A stretch of 64,000 bases of DNA from Mucilaginibacter_A sp964244955 (GTDB lineage: Bacteria > Bacteroidota > Bacteroidia > Sphingobacteriales > Sphingobacteriaceae): contig CAXTKQ010000002.1 of the NCBI GenBank assembly GCA_964244955.1, positions 1 through 64,000 on the forward strand, read 5' to 3'. The translations under genes were made by a program, and so were the position numbers. Below, piece by piece: positions 8,457 to 17,817 of this stretch (within the stretch, counting starts at the first letter, position 1; every line of letters begins with the position of its first letter). The notes beneath the pieces were generated by a model that worked only from the letters and a program-made list of their open reading frames with translations, was not told the origin of the DNA and did no database searches.

Positions 8457-8993
8457 ATGAAAAACAAAACCGGAATTTTTTTGAACGAATTGGGCACGGC
8501 CATTGGCATTGGCGTAATGGCCGGTTTGGCTGGCACCGCTGCCATCACCATTTCGCAAATGATCGAAATGAAAATTGATGGCCGCGAACCAAGTTCTGCA
8601 CCTGCCGATGCCGCTTCTAAAGTATTGGATATCAAACCCGAAAGCGAAGAAAAAAAGGCAAAAGTTTCGCAGCAGATCCATTGGGCCTACGGCACTTCGT
8701 GGGGAGTTGCGCGCGGTTTAATTTCGCTGGCCGGACTGAAAGGCTGGAAAGCAACGCTGGTACATTTTGCAGCCATCTGGGGGACAGCAAATGTAATGCT
8801 GCCGACATTAGACGTTGCGCCACCGGCAACGGAAGAAGATACCAAAACTATTTCTATTGATGGCCTGCACCATGCCGTTTATGCAGTTGCAGCAGGTTTG
8901 GCATTTGATGCCATCGCAAAAAGAACTTCGGAAGCTGCTTTGAACAACGAATTATCTTCGGCCAAAAAAATGTTTAAAAAAAAACTGGCTTAA
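8457..8993 (+). CDS. DUF1440-like small membrane protein
   Basis: A 178-aa protein with hydrophobic stretches about residues 12-32 (AIGIGVMAGLAGTAAITISQ), 78-110 and 130-150. Layout and spacing resemble the YagU/DUF1440 inner-membrane family: a first helix, the acidic linker KIDGREPSSAPADAASKV, and an HWAYG segment before the second helix. The role is unknown; YagU has been linked to acid tolerance, but I would not transfer that. A terminator follows at 9016. Confidence 0.6.
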   Translation: MKNKTGIFLNELGTAIGIGVMAGLAGTAAITISQMIEMKIDGREPSSAPADAASKVLDIKPESEEKKAKVSQQIHWAYGTSWGVARGLISLAGLKGWKATLVHFAAIWGTANVMLPTLDVAPPATEEDTKTISIDGLHHAVYAVAAGLAFDAIAKRTSEAALNNELSSAKKMFKKKLA

Positions 8994-9015
8994 AAACAGT
9001 ATTGTGTTTAATATA

Positions 9016-9049
9016 AAAAGGCTTCAGGAAATTTCCCGGAAGCCTTTTT
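9016..9049 (+). terminator. Intrinsic terminator after the DUF1440-like gene
   Basis: AAAAGGCTTC pairs with GGAAGCCTTTT and is followed by TTA. It is U-rich on the plus side and also A-rich on the left arm, so it may act in both directions. Confidence 0.75.
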
Positions 9050-9067
9050 AATGATCGAACAGCAAGA

Positions 9068-9310
9068 CTAAACCGCATCCTGTTCCAAAATGTTTTTTCC
9101 TAAATGCTGGATTTCTTCGGCACTTAAAATTAAAGCTTCGTGGCCATGCGGCTCGTAAATCCAAATGTTGTTTTCATTGCAATACAAACAACCGCAGGAT
9201 TGCTCTTTGTAAAACAAGTTGTAGGTTGGCCGCAGTTGGTTTTCTGCTTTTTCGGCACCAATTTCCAAACAATGGTCTTTCCGGTATAGGTCAATAATAA
9301 ATTTGCTCAT
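9068..9310 (-). CDS. Hypothetical protein, 80 aa
   Basis: Not recognised. It is a soluble, acidic protein with a CGCLYCNENN segment (three Cys, possible metal or redox site) and no signal peptide. It is convergent to the DUF1440-like gene and shares the terminator at 9016-9049. The C-terminal half (HGHEALILSAEEIQHLGKNI) looks helical. The ATG at 9310 is the only reasonable start. Confidence 0.6.
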   Translation of the reverse strand: MSKFIIDLYRKDHCLEIGAEKAENQLRPTYNLFYKEQSCGCLYCNENNIWIYEPHGHEALILSAEEIQHLGKNILEQDAV

Positions 9311-9432
9311 AAAATCAATTCTAATAAAATCCCGGTTTTTGCCGGATTGGCAAAACCAATCAATGATACTGTTTTTATCGGCATAAATTTAACAACACCG
9401 ATAGCGGTATTTAATTTTACAATCAAAAAACC

Positions 9433-9464
9433 GCACCAATTTTTAACCGGTAAAAACAGCATTG
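9433..9464 (+). repeat. Variant dispersed repeat copy (ACAGCAT subtype)
   Basis: GCACCAATTTTTAACCGGTA then AAAACAGCATTG: the full upstream half of the repeat is kept, but the core has AC where most copies have GA. Confidence 0.55.
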
Positions 9465-9488
9465 CCTTTCTTCAACCAAAAACAAATC

Positions 9489-10676
9489 CTAAGGCAGTTT
9501 TAAACGGTAAATGGCATAAGGCGTAGTCCGTTTATTTACACCAGCATTATGCTCTGGCGTTTTTTGGATTTGCGAACAGCTTACATACAAATAGCCGTCT
9601 TTGGAAACCGAATAACTGTCTGGCCAAATTAAGCGTGCATCTTTTACCAAAGTGGTCATTTTCAAATCGGGAGAAATTTGAAGAATGGCTGAGTTTTGCG
9701 GATCGCCCAAATACAGATTCCCTTTTTTATCGAAAGTCATGCCATCGGTTACGGCAAATTTTCCCAGGTCTTCTACATAACCTTTTAATTTTTGTGCAGG
9801 CAATGTATCGTTCCGCAGAAATTCTGTTTTGATGCGGTACAGTTTGGTATCGGTCAATGGTTTGTAATACAGCCAATCACCGTCGGGCGTTAAAGCAATC
9901 CCATCCGAATCAAACTTAACCGGCTGGCCGTCCTGCATCATTTCTTTGCCATCAATAATAAACTTAAAATCTTTATCAGAATGGACCGAATAATGGTTTT
10001 GCAGCAATTGCCTTGCTTTTCCGGTTTTTAAATCAACCACTACAATTCCGCCTGTTCCGGAATTGGTCATGTAAGCGTATTGCCTTTTGGTATCCACGCG
10101 GACATCATTGATATAACTATGCTCGTCGGTTACGCCTTCAAAAGTGTAAGTACGTTCTGGTTTATTGGTATTTAAGTTGATTTTGACCAGCTTGTTGCTT
10201 TGCTGGTAAACCTTGTCCAACTTTGGCGCGGCCGGATCAACCACCCACATTGCATCGTTGTCATCAATATAAACGGCCTGCACACAAACCCATTTGTTTT
10301 TACCGCTTTCGCCGGGTTTCCAACTGTTCATGGCCGCATCCGGAAAAGGTTTTACCTGATTGTTGGGCAAAACTTCAACCAAAGCATACTTATAGATAGA
10401 AGGCGTCCACAAAGGATAGTTGGTAAAAAGCCGGCCTTTTGCCGAAATGGCAACGCCGGTCAACTGGTAAGTCGGATCGGCAAAAACCTGTTCCAGTTTT
10501 ACAGATGAATTTCCGTTGGGATTATCGGTTGCTTTATGTTCGGCATTGTTGCCGGTTGTGGCGCCCGGGTTTTTGTTGGCATCACTTTCTGACGGTTGGC
10601 TGCCGGATTTATTATTGCTGCAGGAAGCTAAACTTGCAGCCAAAACAATCAAGGAATAGCTTAATAATTTTTTCAT
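9489..10676 (-). CDS. Lipoprotein of the major royal jelly/yellow (SMP-30-like) family
   Basis: The start is at 10676 (MKKLLSYSLIVLAASLASCS), giving a lipobox with Cys; an in-frame ATG 15 nt upstream would add five residues before the signal. A low-complexity N/S/G/P linker follows, then a beta-propeller of MRJP type: VYIDDNDAMWVVDPA, YAYMTNSGTGGIVVVDL, DGIALTPDGDWLYY, DGMTFDKKGNLYLGD and the late tryptophan LIWPDSYSV. The mature protein has about 380 residues, anchored outside the inner membrane. Family members bind small aromatic or quinone-like molecules; the substrate here is unknown. Confidence 0.85.
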   Translation of the reverse strand: MKKLLSYSLIVLAASLASCSNNKSGSQPSESDANKNPGATTGNNAEHKATDNPNGNSSVKLEQVFADPTYQLTGVAISAKGRLFTNYPLWTPSIYKYALVEVLPNNQVKPFPDAAMNSWKPGESGKNKWVCVQAVYIDDNDAMWVVDPAAPKLDKVYQQSNKLVKINLNTNKPERTYTFEGVTDEHSYINDVRVDTKRQYAYMTNSGTGGIVVVDLKTGKARQLLQNHYSVHSDKDFKFIIDGKEMMQDGQPVKFDSDGIALTPDGDWLYYKPLTDTKLYRIKTEFLRNDTLPAQKLKGYVEDLGKFAVTDGMTFDKKGNLYLGDPQNSAILQISPDLKMTTLVKDARLIWPDSYSVSKDGYLYVSCSQIQKTPEHNAGVNKRTTPYAIYRLKLP

Positions 10677-10786
10677 GCTAACTAAACCCAACTTGTATTA
10701 AAAAAGTTTAGAAATTTCTTTTTAGGAAAAGCCTATTTAAATTTTGTCATGCCTATTTTTCATGCTATCAAACTTCAGATCCTATT

Positions 10787-10966
10787 TTTTTGGCTAAAGC
10801 CAATTGCGTTCTCTTTTATCCACGGCCTAAAGGCCGTGGCAATTAAAACTGCATGATGCTGTAAGGTTTAAAATCAAATGTAAAAAGGCTTGTAAAACAA
10901 AGCAACTTAATTGCCACGGCCTTTAGGCCGTGGAATATGTAAATTTAGGTTGGCTTTAGCCAAAAT
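10787..10966. repeat. REP-like composite: two inverted arms, each with two palindromes
   Basis: The left arm (10787-10846) has TGGCTAAAGCCA then CCACGGCCTAAAGGCCGTGG. The right arm (10907-10966) is its inverted copy: CCACGGCCTTTAGGCCGTGG then TGGCTTTAGCCA. About 60 unrelated bases separate them. This is the BIME layout produced by REP-associated tyrosine transposases (RAYT); no RAYT gene is in this window. It sits in the intergenic space between lysE-like and MRJP-like genes. Confidence 0.85.
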
Positions 10967-11005
10967 ACCATTGAATGAAATTTAAACAGGCTCGAAATTG
11001 ATCGG

Positions 11006-11035
11006 TGCCAAAAAAACACAGGTAAAAGAAGCATC
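11006..11035 (+). repeat. Dispersed repeat copy 3' of the LysE gene
   Basis: GGTGCCAAAAAAACACAGGT then AAAAGAAGCATC, ending 6 nt from the LysE stop codon. Confidence 0.85.
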
Positions 11036-11040
11036 GACAC

Positions 11041-11667
11041 TTAATGGTGCTTAAAAAACATGAGGTAAATTTGCTTGATGACGTGGTAAGCGGCAAAGCT
11101 CCAAAATAAAATGGCAATACTTTTATTGATGATCTTGCTGCTCAAAGCAAACTTGTCTTTGATATAATTGGCAGATTTTGCGTAGATGTACAAGCAGGAA
11201 AATGCGCCTAAAGCAGAACCAAAGCTAAACACAACCAACTCAAAACCAGAAGCTTCGATCCATTCGTGCGTAATTAAATATGTACCAGTGATGAGCCAGA
11301 ACGGGATTTGCATCGGGTTTACAATGCCGAGGATGATGCCATAACGGATACTGTCGTTGCTGGAATATTTTTCGCTTGGCTTCTCGTTGCGGTTGTTCCA
11401 AGTTACAAAACCCAAAACGGTGAATAAAACCACCATCACCCAATCAATAATAGTAGCCAGTTTCATTTGTTGCGAGAGCCAGCTTGCGCCATGCATAATC
11501 AGCAACGTAAAAAAAAACTCGACACATGAAAAGGCAGAAATAAAATACAAAGCTTGTTTTACGCCACGGTTGATGGTGATTTGTACGAGCGTGAGGTTGA
11601 TGTTTCCGGGCGGAATGTATCCGATAAAATTGCAGACGATGCCCAAAAAAAATGTCAGAAAAATCAT
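11041..11667 (-). CDS. LysE/RhtB-family amino-acid exporter
   Basis: A 208-aa inner-membrane protein with about six hydrophobic helices. The N-terminus IGYIPPGNINLTLVQITI matches the family's conserved PGP/PGN-type loop, and the ORGVKQAL-like helix follows. LysE proteins export amino acids or similar metabolites using the proton gradient. The substrate is not deducible. It is flanked by dispersed repeats on both sides and transcribed in the same direction as uvrA. Confidence 0.85.
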   Translation of the reverse strand: MIFLTFFLGIVCNFIGYIPPGNINLTLVQITINRGVKQALYFISAFSCVEFFFTLLIMHGASWLSQQMKLATIIDWVMVVLFTVLGFVTWNNRNEKPSEKYSSNDSIRYGIILGIVNPMQIPFWLITGTYLITHEWIEASGFELVVFSFGSALGAFSCLYIYAKSANYIKDKFALSSKIINKSIAILFWSFAAYHVIKQIYLMFFKHH

Positions 11668-11731
11668 GCTGCAAATTAATCAGGTTTTTTTAGAAACAGA
11701 AAGTTTATTCAGGACCGGAAGCACAAACATA

Positions 11732-11758
11732 AATTTTTAGGGGATAAAAGAAGCATCC
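11732..11758 (+). repeat. Dispersed repeat copy between uvrA and lysE-like gene
   Basis: AAATTTTTAGGGGATAAAAG then AAGCATC, ending 10 nt before the uvrA terminator. Confidence 0.85.
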
Positions 11759-11767
11759 GTAAAATAA

Positions 11768-11797
11768 AAAAACCGCTTGTTTAAGGCGGTTTTTTTA
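11768..11797 (-). terminator. uvrA intrinsic terminator
   Basis: AAAACCGCTTG pairs with AAGGCGGTTTT, with T-runs on both strands. It lies directly after the uvrA stop at 11799. Confidence 0.85.
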
Positions 11798-11798
11798 T

Positions 11799-14620
11799 TT
11801 AAACATTAGCCTGTTTCAACCGCTCTTTTAAAAACTGCGCCGTGTACGATTTCTTTTCTTTCAGCAGCTTTTCCGGCACACCTTCAAAAACCAGGTTGCC
11901 GCCGCGGTCGCCGCCTTCCGGGCCAATATCAATTACCCAATCGGCACATTTAATCACATCCATGTTATGTTCGATCACCACAATTGTATTGCCCTGTTCC
12001 AGCAAAGCGTTAAAAGATTTCAGCAGTTTTTTGATGTCGTGAAAATGAAGCCCGGTTGTTGGTTCATCAAAAATAAACATCGTTTTGCTGGCATTATTTC
12101 CTTTAATTAGGAAGGAAGCCAGTTTGATCCGCTGCGCTTCGCCGCCAGAAAGCGTGTTGGAAGATTGCCCCAACTGCACATAACCCAGACCAACTTCCAC
12201 CAGCGGTTTTATTTTGTTGAGGATTTTGGTTTCCTTTTCAAAGAAAACCTGCGCTTCGTCAATCGTCATCTGCAAAATTTCGGCAACGTTTTTATCCTGA
12301 TACGTANNNNNNNNNNCATCCAAAACGTGTTGTTTAAAACGTTTGCCGCCGCAAGCTTCGCAAGGCAGAAAAATATCGGCCATAAACTGCATCTCAATCT
12401 TCACTTCGCCTTCGCCCTGGCAAACATCGCAACGGCCGCCTTCTACGTTAAAAGAAAACACGGCTGGTTTTAACCCGGCTGCTTTGGCGGAAGCTTGTGC
12501 AGCAAAAAGGTTCCGAATATCGTCCCAAGCTTTGATGTAAGTAACCGGATTGGAGCGCGAAGAACGGCCAATCGGGTTTTGGTCCACCATTTCCACTTGT
12601 TTAATTTTGCTGATATCGCCTTCAATGCCATCGTAGCCGCCGGTTTTTTCGCCCGAATAATTACCCNNNNNNNNNNCCGTTTCACCAAACTGGTTTTGCC
12701 CGAACCGGAAACGCCGGTAACCACGGTTAACACACCAAGCGGAAATTTTACGTCAATGTTTTTGAGGTTGTTTTCGCGTGCTCCTTTTATCAGGATAAAA
12801 TCGTTCCAGCTTCTGCGTTGTGTTGGAACCGGGATTTCTTCGCGATGGCTTAAATATTTGCCGGTCAAACTGTGGTCGTCGGTCAAAATCTCCTGATACG
12901 TTCCGGTAAAAACCAATTCGCCGCCGTGCGTTCCGGCTTCCGGGCCAATATCAATGATATGATCGGCAGCTTGCATAATTTCTTCTTCATGCTCTACCAC
13001 CAAAACCGTATTGCCCACATCGCGCAGCGATTTTAAAACGGTAATTAAACGTTGCGTATCGCGCGGGTGCAAGCCGATGCTTGGCTCATCCAAAACATAA
13101 ACCGACCCAACCAAACTGCTGCCTAAAGAAGTGGCCAGGTTGATACGCTGTGATTCTCCGCCCGAAAGCGTGTTCGACAGACGGTTTAAGGTGAGGTAAC
13201 TCAAGCCAACATCATTTAAAAACCGCAAACGGTTGATGATTTCGAGCAGTAAACGGCGTGCGATTTTTTCGTCCTGCGCGTTAAGTTTCAGGTTTTGAAA
13301 GAAAGCCAACGCCTCGTCCATCGGCATCAAAACAATATCGGTGATAGACTTTGAATTCACCTTGACAAAAGAAGCATCCTGCCGCAACCGGCTGCCTTTA
13401 CAGTCCGGGCAAATGGTTTTTCCGCGGTAGCGCGACAACATCACGCGGTACTGGATTTTGTAGGTTTGCTCTTCCAGCTCTTTAAAATAGGCATCCAATC
13501 CGCGAAAATATTTATTACCGCTCCAAACCAAAGCCTGCTGTTTCGGGGTTAATTGCGAGTAAGAACGATGGATCGGGAAATCAAATTTAATGGCCGAGTT
13601 GACCAACGCATCGTTCCATTCTTTCATTTTCTCGCTGCGCCAAGGCGCAATCGCACCATCGTAAATAGATTTGCTTTTATCCGGGATGACCAAATCTTCG
13701 TCAATGCCAATCGTTTTGCCATAACCTTCGCAGCGTTTGCAAGCACCGTAAGGATTGTTGAAACTGAAGAAATTGGGCGAAGGTTCTTCAAAACGGATGC
13801 CGTCCAGTTCAAAACGGTCGCAAAAAAACTGGTCCCTTTCCGGCTCTTCTTCCGTTGGTTTGTAGCGAAGGTAACAATCGCCGCGGCCTTCAAAAAAAGC
13901 AGTTTGTACCGAATCGGCCAGTCGGCTCAACGTTTCTTCTTCGGTGTTGATGATCACCCGATCTACCACGATAAAAACAGCATGATCGCTTTTTAGCTCT
14001 ACATCTTTTACCGTTGTATCTTCCAAAATTTGTTCGATGCGCGAAATTTTCCCTTCAAACAAAACCCGTTGAAAACCTTTTTGCAGCAAAACGGCCAGTT
14101 CTTCTTTTAGCGTCCGGTTATTATGCGGGTGCAGCGGGCAATAAACGGTAACGGCGGTATCGGTTGGTAAGGCAGCCGCAAAATTGACCACATCGGTTAC
14201 CGTATCTTTTTTTACGATTTGTCCGGATTTTGGCGAAACCGTTTTTCCGATCCGGGAGAAAAGCAGCTTTAAATAATCATAAATTTCGGTAGAAGTGCCA
14301 ACGGTAGAACGCGGATTGGAAGTAATAACTTTTTGCTCAATGGCAATGGCCGGCGCAATGCCGCGGATGTAATCCACATCGGGTTTGTTCATCCTGCCCA
14401 TAAACTGCCGGGCGTAGGAAGATAAGCTTTCTACATAACGGCGCTGGCCTTCGGCGTACAAGGTATCAAAAGCCAGGGAAGATTTGCCGGAACCCGACAT
14501 GCCCGTAACCACCACCAATTTATTTTTTGGGATGGCAACGGTCAGGTTTTTCAGGTTGTGCACCCTTGCACCGGCTATAACGATATGTTTTTTAGAATCT
14601 GTTTCTGTTTCTATGTTCAT
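11799..14620 (-). CDS. uvrA: Excinuclease ABC subunit A (one gene, interrupted by two assembly gaps)
   Basis: UvrA scans DNA for bulky lesions and loads UvrB. Two ABC ATPase modules are present: Walker A GMSGSGKSS and GVSGSGKTS, signatures LSGGESQR and LSGGEAQR, and Walker B VLDEPS and IFDEPT. The zinc-finger cysteines lie in CPDCKGSR and CDVCQGEGE. I place the start at MNIETETDS (14620), because the upstream extension is unlike UvrA. The gap at 12667-12676 falls right after GKTSLVKR and hides about 10 codons, so the frame appears to break there. The gap at 12307 fits one residue. I regard the gene as intact in the organism. Confidence 0.95.
12307..12316. other. Assembly gap (10 N) in uvrA, C-terminal half
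   Basis: Flanks read VLD-gap-TYQDKN. Homologues have one residue here, so a single base would restore GTT/GAT-type coding. Confidence 0.9.
12667..12676. other. Assembly gap (10 N) in uvrA after the second Walker A
   Basis: Flanks read SLVKR-gap-GNYSGEKTGG in two different frames. About 30 nt are missing, compared with UvrA of related bacteria (remembered family pattern). Confidence 0.9.
13361..13379 (+). repeat. Dispersed repeat copy inside uvrA
   Basis: CTTGACAAAAGAAGCATCC, antisense, encoding DASFVK of UvrA. Confidence 0.6.
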
Positions 14621-14635
14621 CAATGAATTTTCTAT

Positions 14636-14650
14636 GGTAAAAGAAGCATC
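14636..14650 (+). repeat. Dispersed repeat copy upstream of uvrA
   Basis: GGTAAAAGAAGCATC, a perfect core 16 nt before the uvrA start codon on the other strand, so it lies in the uvrA leader. Confidence 0.85.
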
Positions 14651-14845
14651 GGAAAAATGCCGTTCAAAAAACAAAAATACCGCTATGTGCGTACACGCGT
14701 GTATTTTTATTTTAATATTTGTTTCTTATTAAAATTATTATTTTATTTGATATTACAATTATCAAAAAACATAACCAGGCAAACTATCGACAGAACTCTA
14801 CTTTTTCAAATTTTTTAACTTAAAAAAAATAAGGTAGTCAGGTCT

Positions 14846-15430
14846 ATGGAGTTTAGAGAGACGAGTGATCAGGAGCTGATCCATTTGTACATATCTGGTA
14901 ACGAAGCGGGTTTAACAGAACTGATCCGCCGGTACCAGTCAAAAATTTATACATCAATTTATTTATTGGTCAAAGACGAATATCTGGCCGAGGATATTTT
15001 TCAGGATACGTTTATCAAAGTAATCAACACGCTTAAAGCCGGAAAGTACAACGAAGAAGGAAAGTTTTTGCCCTGGGTTGCCCGCATCGCACACAATTTG
15101 GTGATTGACCATTTCCGCCGGGAAAAAAGGACGCCGCTGGTGAGCAACGGAGAAGATTTTGACATTTTTGATGTTTTGGGCCATTACGATGAAAGCACGG
15201 AAGACCGCATGATCCGGGAACAAACTTACACGGATTTGAAAAAACTGATACACTTGTTGCCTTCGGAACAAAAAGAAGTGTTGATCATGCGCCATTACGG
15301 CGACTTGAGTTTTAAGCAGATTGCCGACATTACGGACGTAAGCATCAACACTGCTTTGGGCCGGATGCGCTATGCGCTGAACAACCTGCGGAGGATGATG
15401 CTGAGCAAGGAACTGCTGTTGAAAAATTAA
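14846..15430 (+). CDS. ECF-type sigma-70 family RNA polymerase sigma factor
   Basis: A 194-aa protein with sigma region 2 (residues about 25-90: DEYLAEDIFQDTFIKV, FLPWVARIAHNLVIDHFRR) and region 4 (about 130-185: LPSEQKEVLIMRHYGDLSFK, then NTALGRMRYALNNLRRMM). It directs RNA polymerase to a regulon not visible here. A short 66-aa ORF follows after 82 nt; no recognisable anti-sigma factor is adjacent. It is divergent from uvrA across 225 bp. Confidence 0.93.
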   Translation: MEFRETSDQELIHLYISGNEAGLTELIRRYQSKIYTSIYLLVKDEYLAEDIFQDTFIKVINTLKAGKYNEEGKFLPWVARIAHNLVIDHFRREKRTPLVSNGEDFDIFDVLGHYDESTEDRMIREQTYTDLKKLIHLLPSEQKEVLIMRHYGDLSFKQIADITDVSINTALGRMRYALNNLRRMMLSKELLLKN

Positions 15431-15512
15431 ATAAAATTTTCACTTGGTTTTAATAATAAATTAATCTGGTTTTCGTTCAATTGCTGACTGTTTTTAAACC
15501 TCAAGCAAGCAT

Positions 15513-15713
15513 ATGACCGAAATCTCTACAAACAATTTAAACACTGTTAAACAGGACGAAAACCCATCAAAAGATGTTGATTTTCCGGAAGATTTAGATG
15601 ACAGCGAACAGCGTTTCTACAAAGCTATTTCACCAAATCTAACGTTGCTGCAATTGGCACCAAAAGAAGAAACGGTTGTCAGAATCATCCATTACTCCAA
15701 AAATTACAAGTAA
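15513..15713 (+). CDS. Hypothetical protein, 66 aa
   Basis: Not recognised. It is acidic in the first half (DVDFPEDLDDSEQRFYKAIS), with no membrane segment and no Cys. It follows the ECF sigma factor in the same direction, and that position fits a small partner or regulator of the sigma factor, but nothing in the sequence shows such a role. The C-terminus ends VRIIHYSKNYK. Confidence 0.5.
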   Translation: MTEISTNNLNTVKQDENPSKDVDFPEDLDDSEQRFYKAISPNLTLLQLAPKEETVVRIIHYSKNYK

Positions 15714-15775
15714 AATTTTTCTGCTTTAAACAGATCCGGCTTTTTTTGAAAAAACAAGGCCAGTTTTGTTGTGCA

Positions 15776-15805
15776 CACTAAATTTTATGTGCTAAAAGAA
15801 GCATC
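15776..15805 (+). repeat. Dispersed repeat copy upstream of nth
   Basis: CACTAAATTTTATGTGCTAA then AAGAAGCATC, full length, 31 nt before the nth start. Confidence 0.88.
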
Positions 15806-15835
15806 GCCGAAAAAAGAAATATTTACGTTTGCACC

Positions 15836-16609
15836 ATGCTTAAAACAGCCAGATACAAAGCCTTTGTAGATTATTTTTCTACGCACCAGCCTAATCCGGT
15901 TACCGAGCTGCATTATAATTCGCCTTTTGAATTGCTGGTTGCCGTGATCTTATCCGCACAATGCACTGATAAACGCATCAACCAAATTACGCCTGCCCTT
16001 TTTGAGCGTTTCCCAACCCCCGAAAGCCTGGCCGCATCAACACCGGAAGAAGTTTACATGTACATTAAAAGTGTGAGCTACCCGAACAATAAAGCCAAAC
16101 ATTTGGTTGGGATGGCTAAAATTTTGGTGTCCGAATTTAACAGTGTGGTGCCGCAAGGGATTGAAGATTTGCAGAAGATGCCTGGCGTTGGCCGCAAAAC
16201 GGCTAATGTCATTTCTTCGGTGGTTTACCAGGAACCGGCAATTGCAGTGGATACGCACGTTTTTAGGGTTTCAAACCGCTTGGGATTGACCAACAAGGCC
16301 AAAACACCGTTGGCAACAGAAATGCAGTTGATGAAGTATCTGCCCAAAGAACTGCTGGGCGTTGCGCACCACTGGCTGATTTTGCATGGCCGGTATATTT
16401 GTGTGGCGCGGACTCCGAAATGTGAAATTTGTCCGCTGACCCATTTTTGTAAGTATTTTGCGCAGATGAACACGGAAACCGCTTTGCGCAAAAAAGAACA
16501 GCAACAATTGCAAAAAGCAAAGCAGCTAAAAAAAACCAGGAAATTAAACCAGCTTGCCACACAACTAAAAAAACATACCGTGCCAAACACAGTTGATATT
16601 GTTGATTGA
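15836..16609 (+). CDS. nth: Endonuclease III (DNA glycosylase/AP lyase)
   Basis: A 257-aa base-excision-repair enzyme that removes oxidised pyrimidines and cuts the AP site. The HhH-GPD core shows LQKMPGVGRKTANVISS (helix-hairpin-helix with catalytic Lys) and AVDTHVFRVSNRLG (catalytic Asp). The Fe-S loop CVARTPKCEICPLTHFC supplies four cysteines. After the cluster comes a Lys/Gln-rich tail of about 45 residues (QQQLQKAKQLKKTRK), longer than the usual 210-225 aa enzyme and probably disordered. It lies just upstream of recA. Confidence 0.95.
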   Translation: MLKTARYKAFVDYFSTHQPNPVTELHYNSPFELLVAVILSAQCTDKRINQITPALFERFPTPESLAASTPEEVYMYIKSVSYPNNKAKHLVGMAKILVSEFNSVVPQGIEDLQKMPGVGRKTANVISSVVYQEPAIAVDTHVFRVSNRLGLTNKAKTPLATEMQLMKYLPKELLGVAHHWLILHGRYICVARTPKCEICPLTHFCKYFAQMNTETALRKKEQQQLQKAKQLKKTRKLNQLATQLKKHTVPNTVDIVD

Positions 16610-16649
16610 GTTGAGTATGTTTACTACATCGTTTACGCCTAAAATTTCA

Positions 16650-16666
16650 ATGCTTCTTTTATGCCC
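16650..16666 (-). repeat. Dispersed repeat copy between nth and recA
   Basis: The minus strand reads GGGCATAAAAGAAGCAT, in the recA leader region. Confidence 0.8.
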
Positions 16667-16744
16667 TGTTTTTTATTTTTTTGATAAAAATATTAGCATA
16701 ATTGAAATATTACCCTTACCTTAGAACTTTGAAAAACTAAAAAA

Positions 16745-17753
16745 ATGAGCAGCACAGATAAATTAAAAGCATTACAGCTTACTTTAGATAAATTAGAAAA
16801 ATCATACGGTAAGGGAACGGTAATGAAGTTGGGCGATACCGCGATTGACCCGATCGAATATATTTCTACAGGTTCCATCGGTTTGGATATTGCTTTGGGC
16901 ATTGGCGGTTTGCCAAAAGGCCGCGTTGTTGAAATTTACGGTCCAGAATCTTCCGGTAAAACTACTTTGGCCATCCACGCCATTGCAGAATGCCAGAAAA
17001 AAGGCGGCATCGCAGCTTTTATTGATGCAGAACACGCTTTCGACCGTTTTTATGCACAAAAGTTAGGCGTTGATATCGAGAACTTGTTGATCTCGCAACC
17101 GGATAACGGTGAGCAAGCTTTGGAGATTGCAGATAATTTGATCCGTTCCGGCGCGATTGATATTATTGTGATTGACTCGGTTGCGGCATTGGTGCCAAAA
17201 GCAGAGATTGAAGGCGAAATGGGCGATTCTAAAATGGGATTGCAGGCGCGCTTGATGTCTCAGGCTTTGCGTAAATTAACCGGAATGATCAGCAAAACAG
17301 GTTGTTGCTGTATTTTCATCAACCAATTACGCGAGAAAATCGGCGTGATGTTTGGCAACCCGGAAACCACAACCGGCGGTAACGCTTTGAAGTTTTATGC
17401 TTCGGTTCGTTTGGATGTCCGCCGGATGTCGCAGATTAAAGATACCGATGAAGTATCCGGAAACCGCGTAAAAGTGAAAATCGTGAAGAACAAAGTTGCA
17501 CCGCCTTTCCGAATTTGATATTATGTTTGGCGAAGGGATTTCTAAAGCCGGCGAAATTATTGATTTGGGTGTTGAATACAACATCATCAAAAAATCCGGT
17601 TCGTGGTTCAGCTACGGCGATACCCGTTTAGGCCAAGGCCGTGATGCCGTGAAAAACCTAATCCTGGACAACCCAGAAATGATGGAAGAACTGGAAGTAA
17701 AAATTAAAGATGCCGTTAACGGAACAGAACCCGTTGTGGCAGAAGTGAAGTAA
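16745..17753 (+). pseudogene. recA: RecA recombinase with an 8-nt frameshift (broken or misassembled)
   Basis: The first 257 residues are normal RecA: Walker A GPESSGKTT, Walker B IIVIDSVAAL, and the L2 region with NPETTTGG. The frame then ends at FRI-stop (17518). The rest of RecA (EFDIMFGEGISKAGEI to the C-terminus) continues in another frame from 17511. RecA proteins read PPF-R-x-A-EFD here, but the sequence has CCTTTCC directly followed by GAATTTGAT, so 8 nt of the R-x-A codons are missing. Together the two parts give the usual length of about 335 aa. Either a real null mutation or an assembly error; the latter is more likely given the N gaps nearby. Confidence 0.85.
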
Positions 17754-17757
17754 CGTT

Positions 17758-17785
17758 CACCAAAAATTACCCGATAAAAGAAGCA
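17758..17785 (+). repeat. Dispersed repeat copy just after recA
   Basis: TCACCAAAAATTACCCGATA then AAAGAAGCA. Its 3' end merges into the left arm of the recA terminator. Confidence 0.75.
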
Positions 17786-17817
17786 GTTGACTTAACAGTT
17801 AACTGCTTTTCTGTTTT
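17782..17817 (+). terminator. recA intrinsic terminator
   Basis: AGCAGTTGA pairs with TTAACTGCT (one G-U) around an 8-nt loop, followed by TTTCTGTTTT. Confidence 0.75.
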
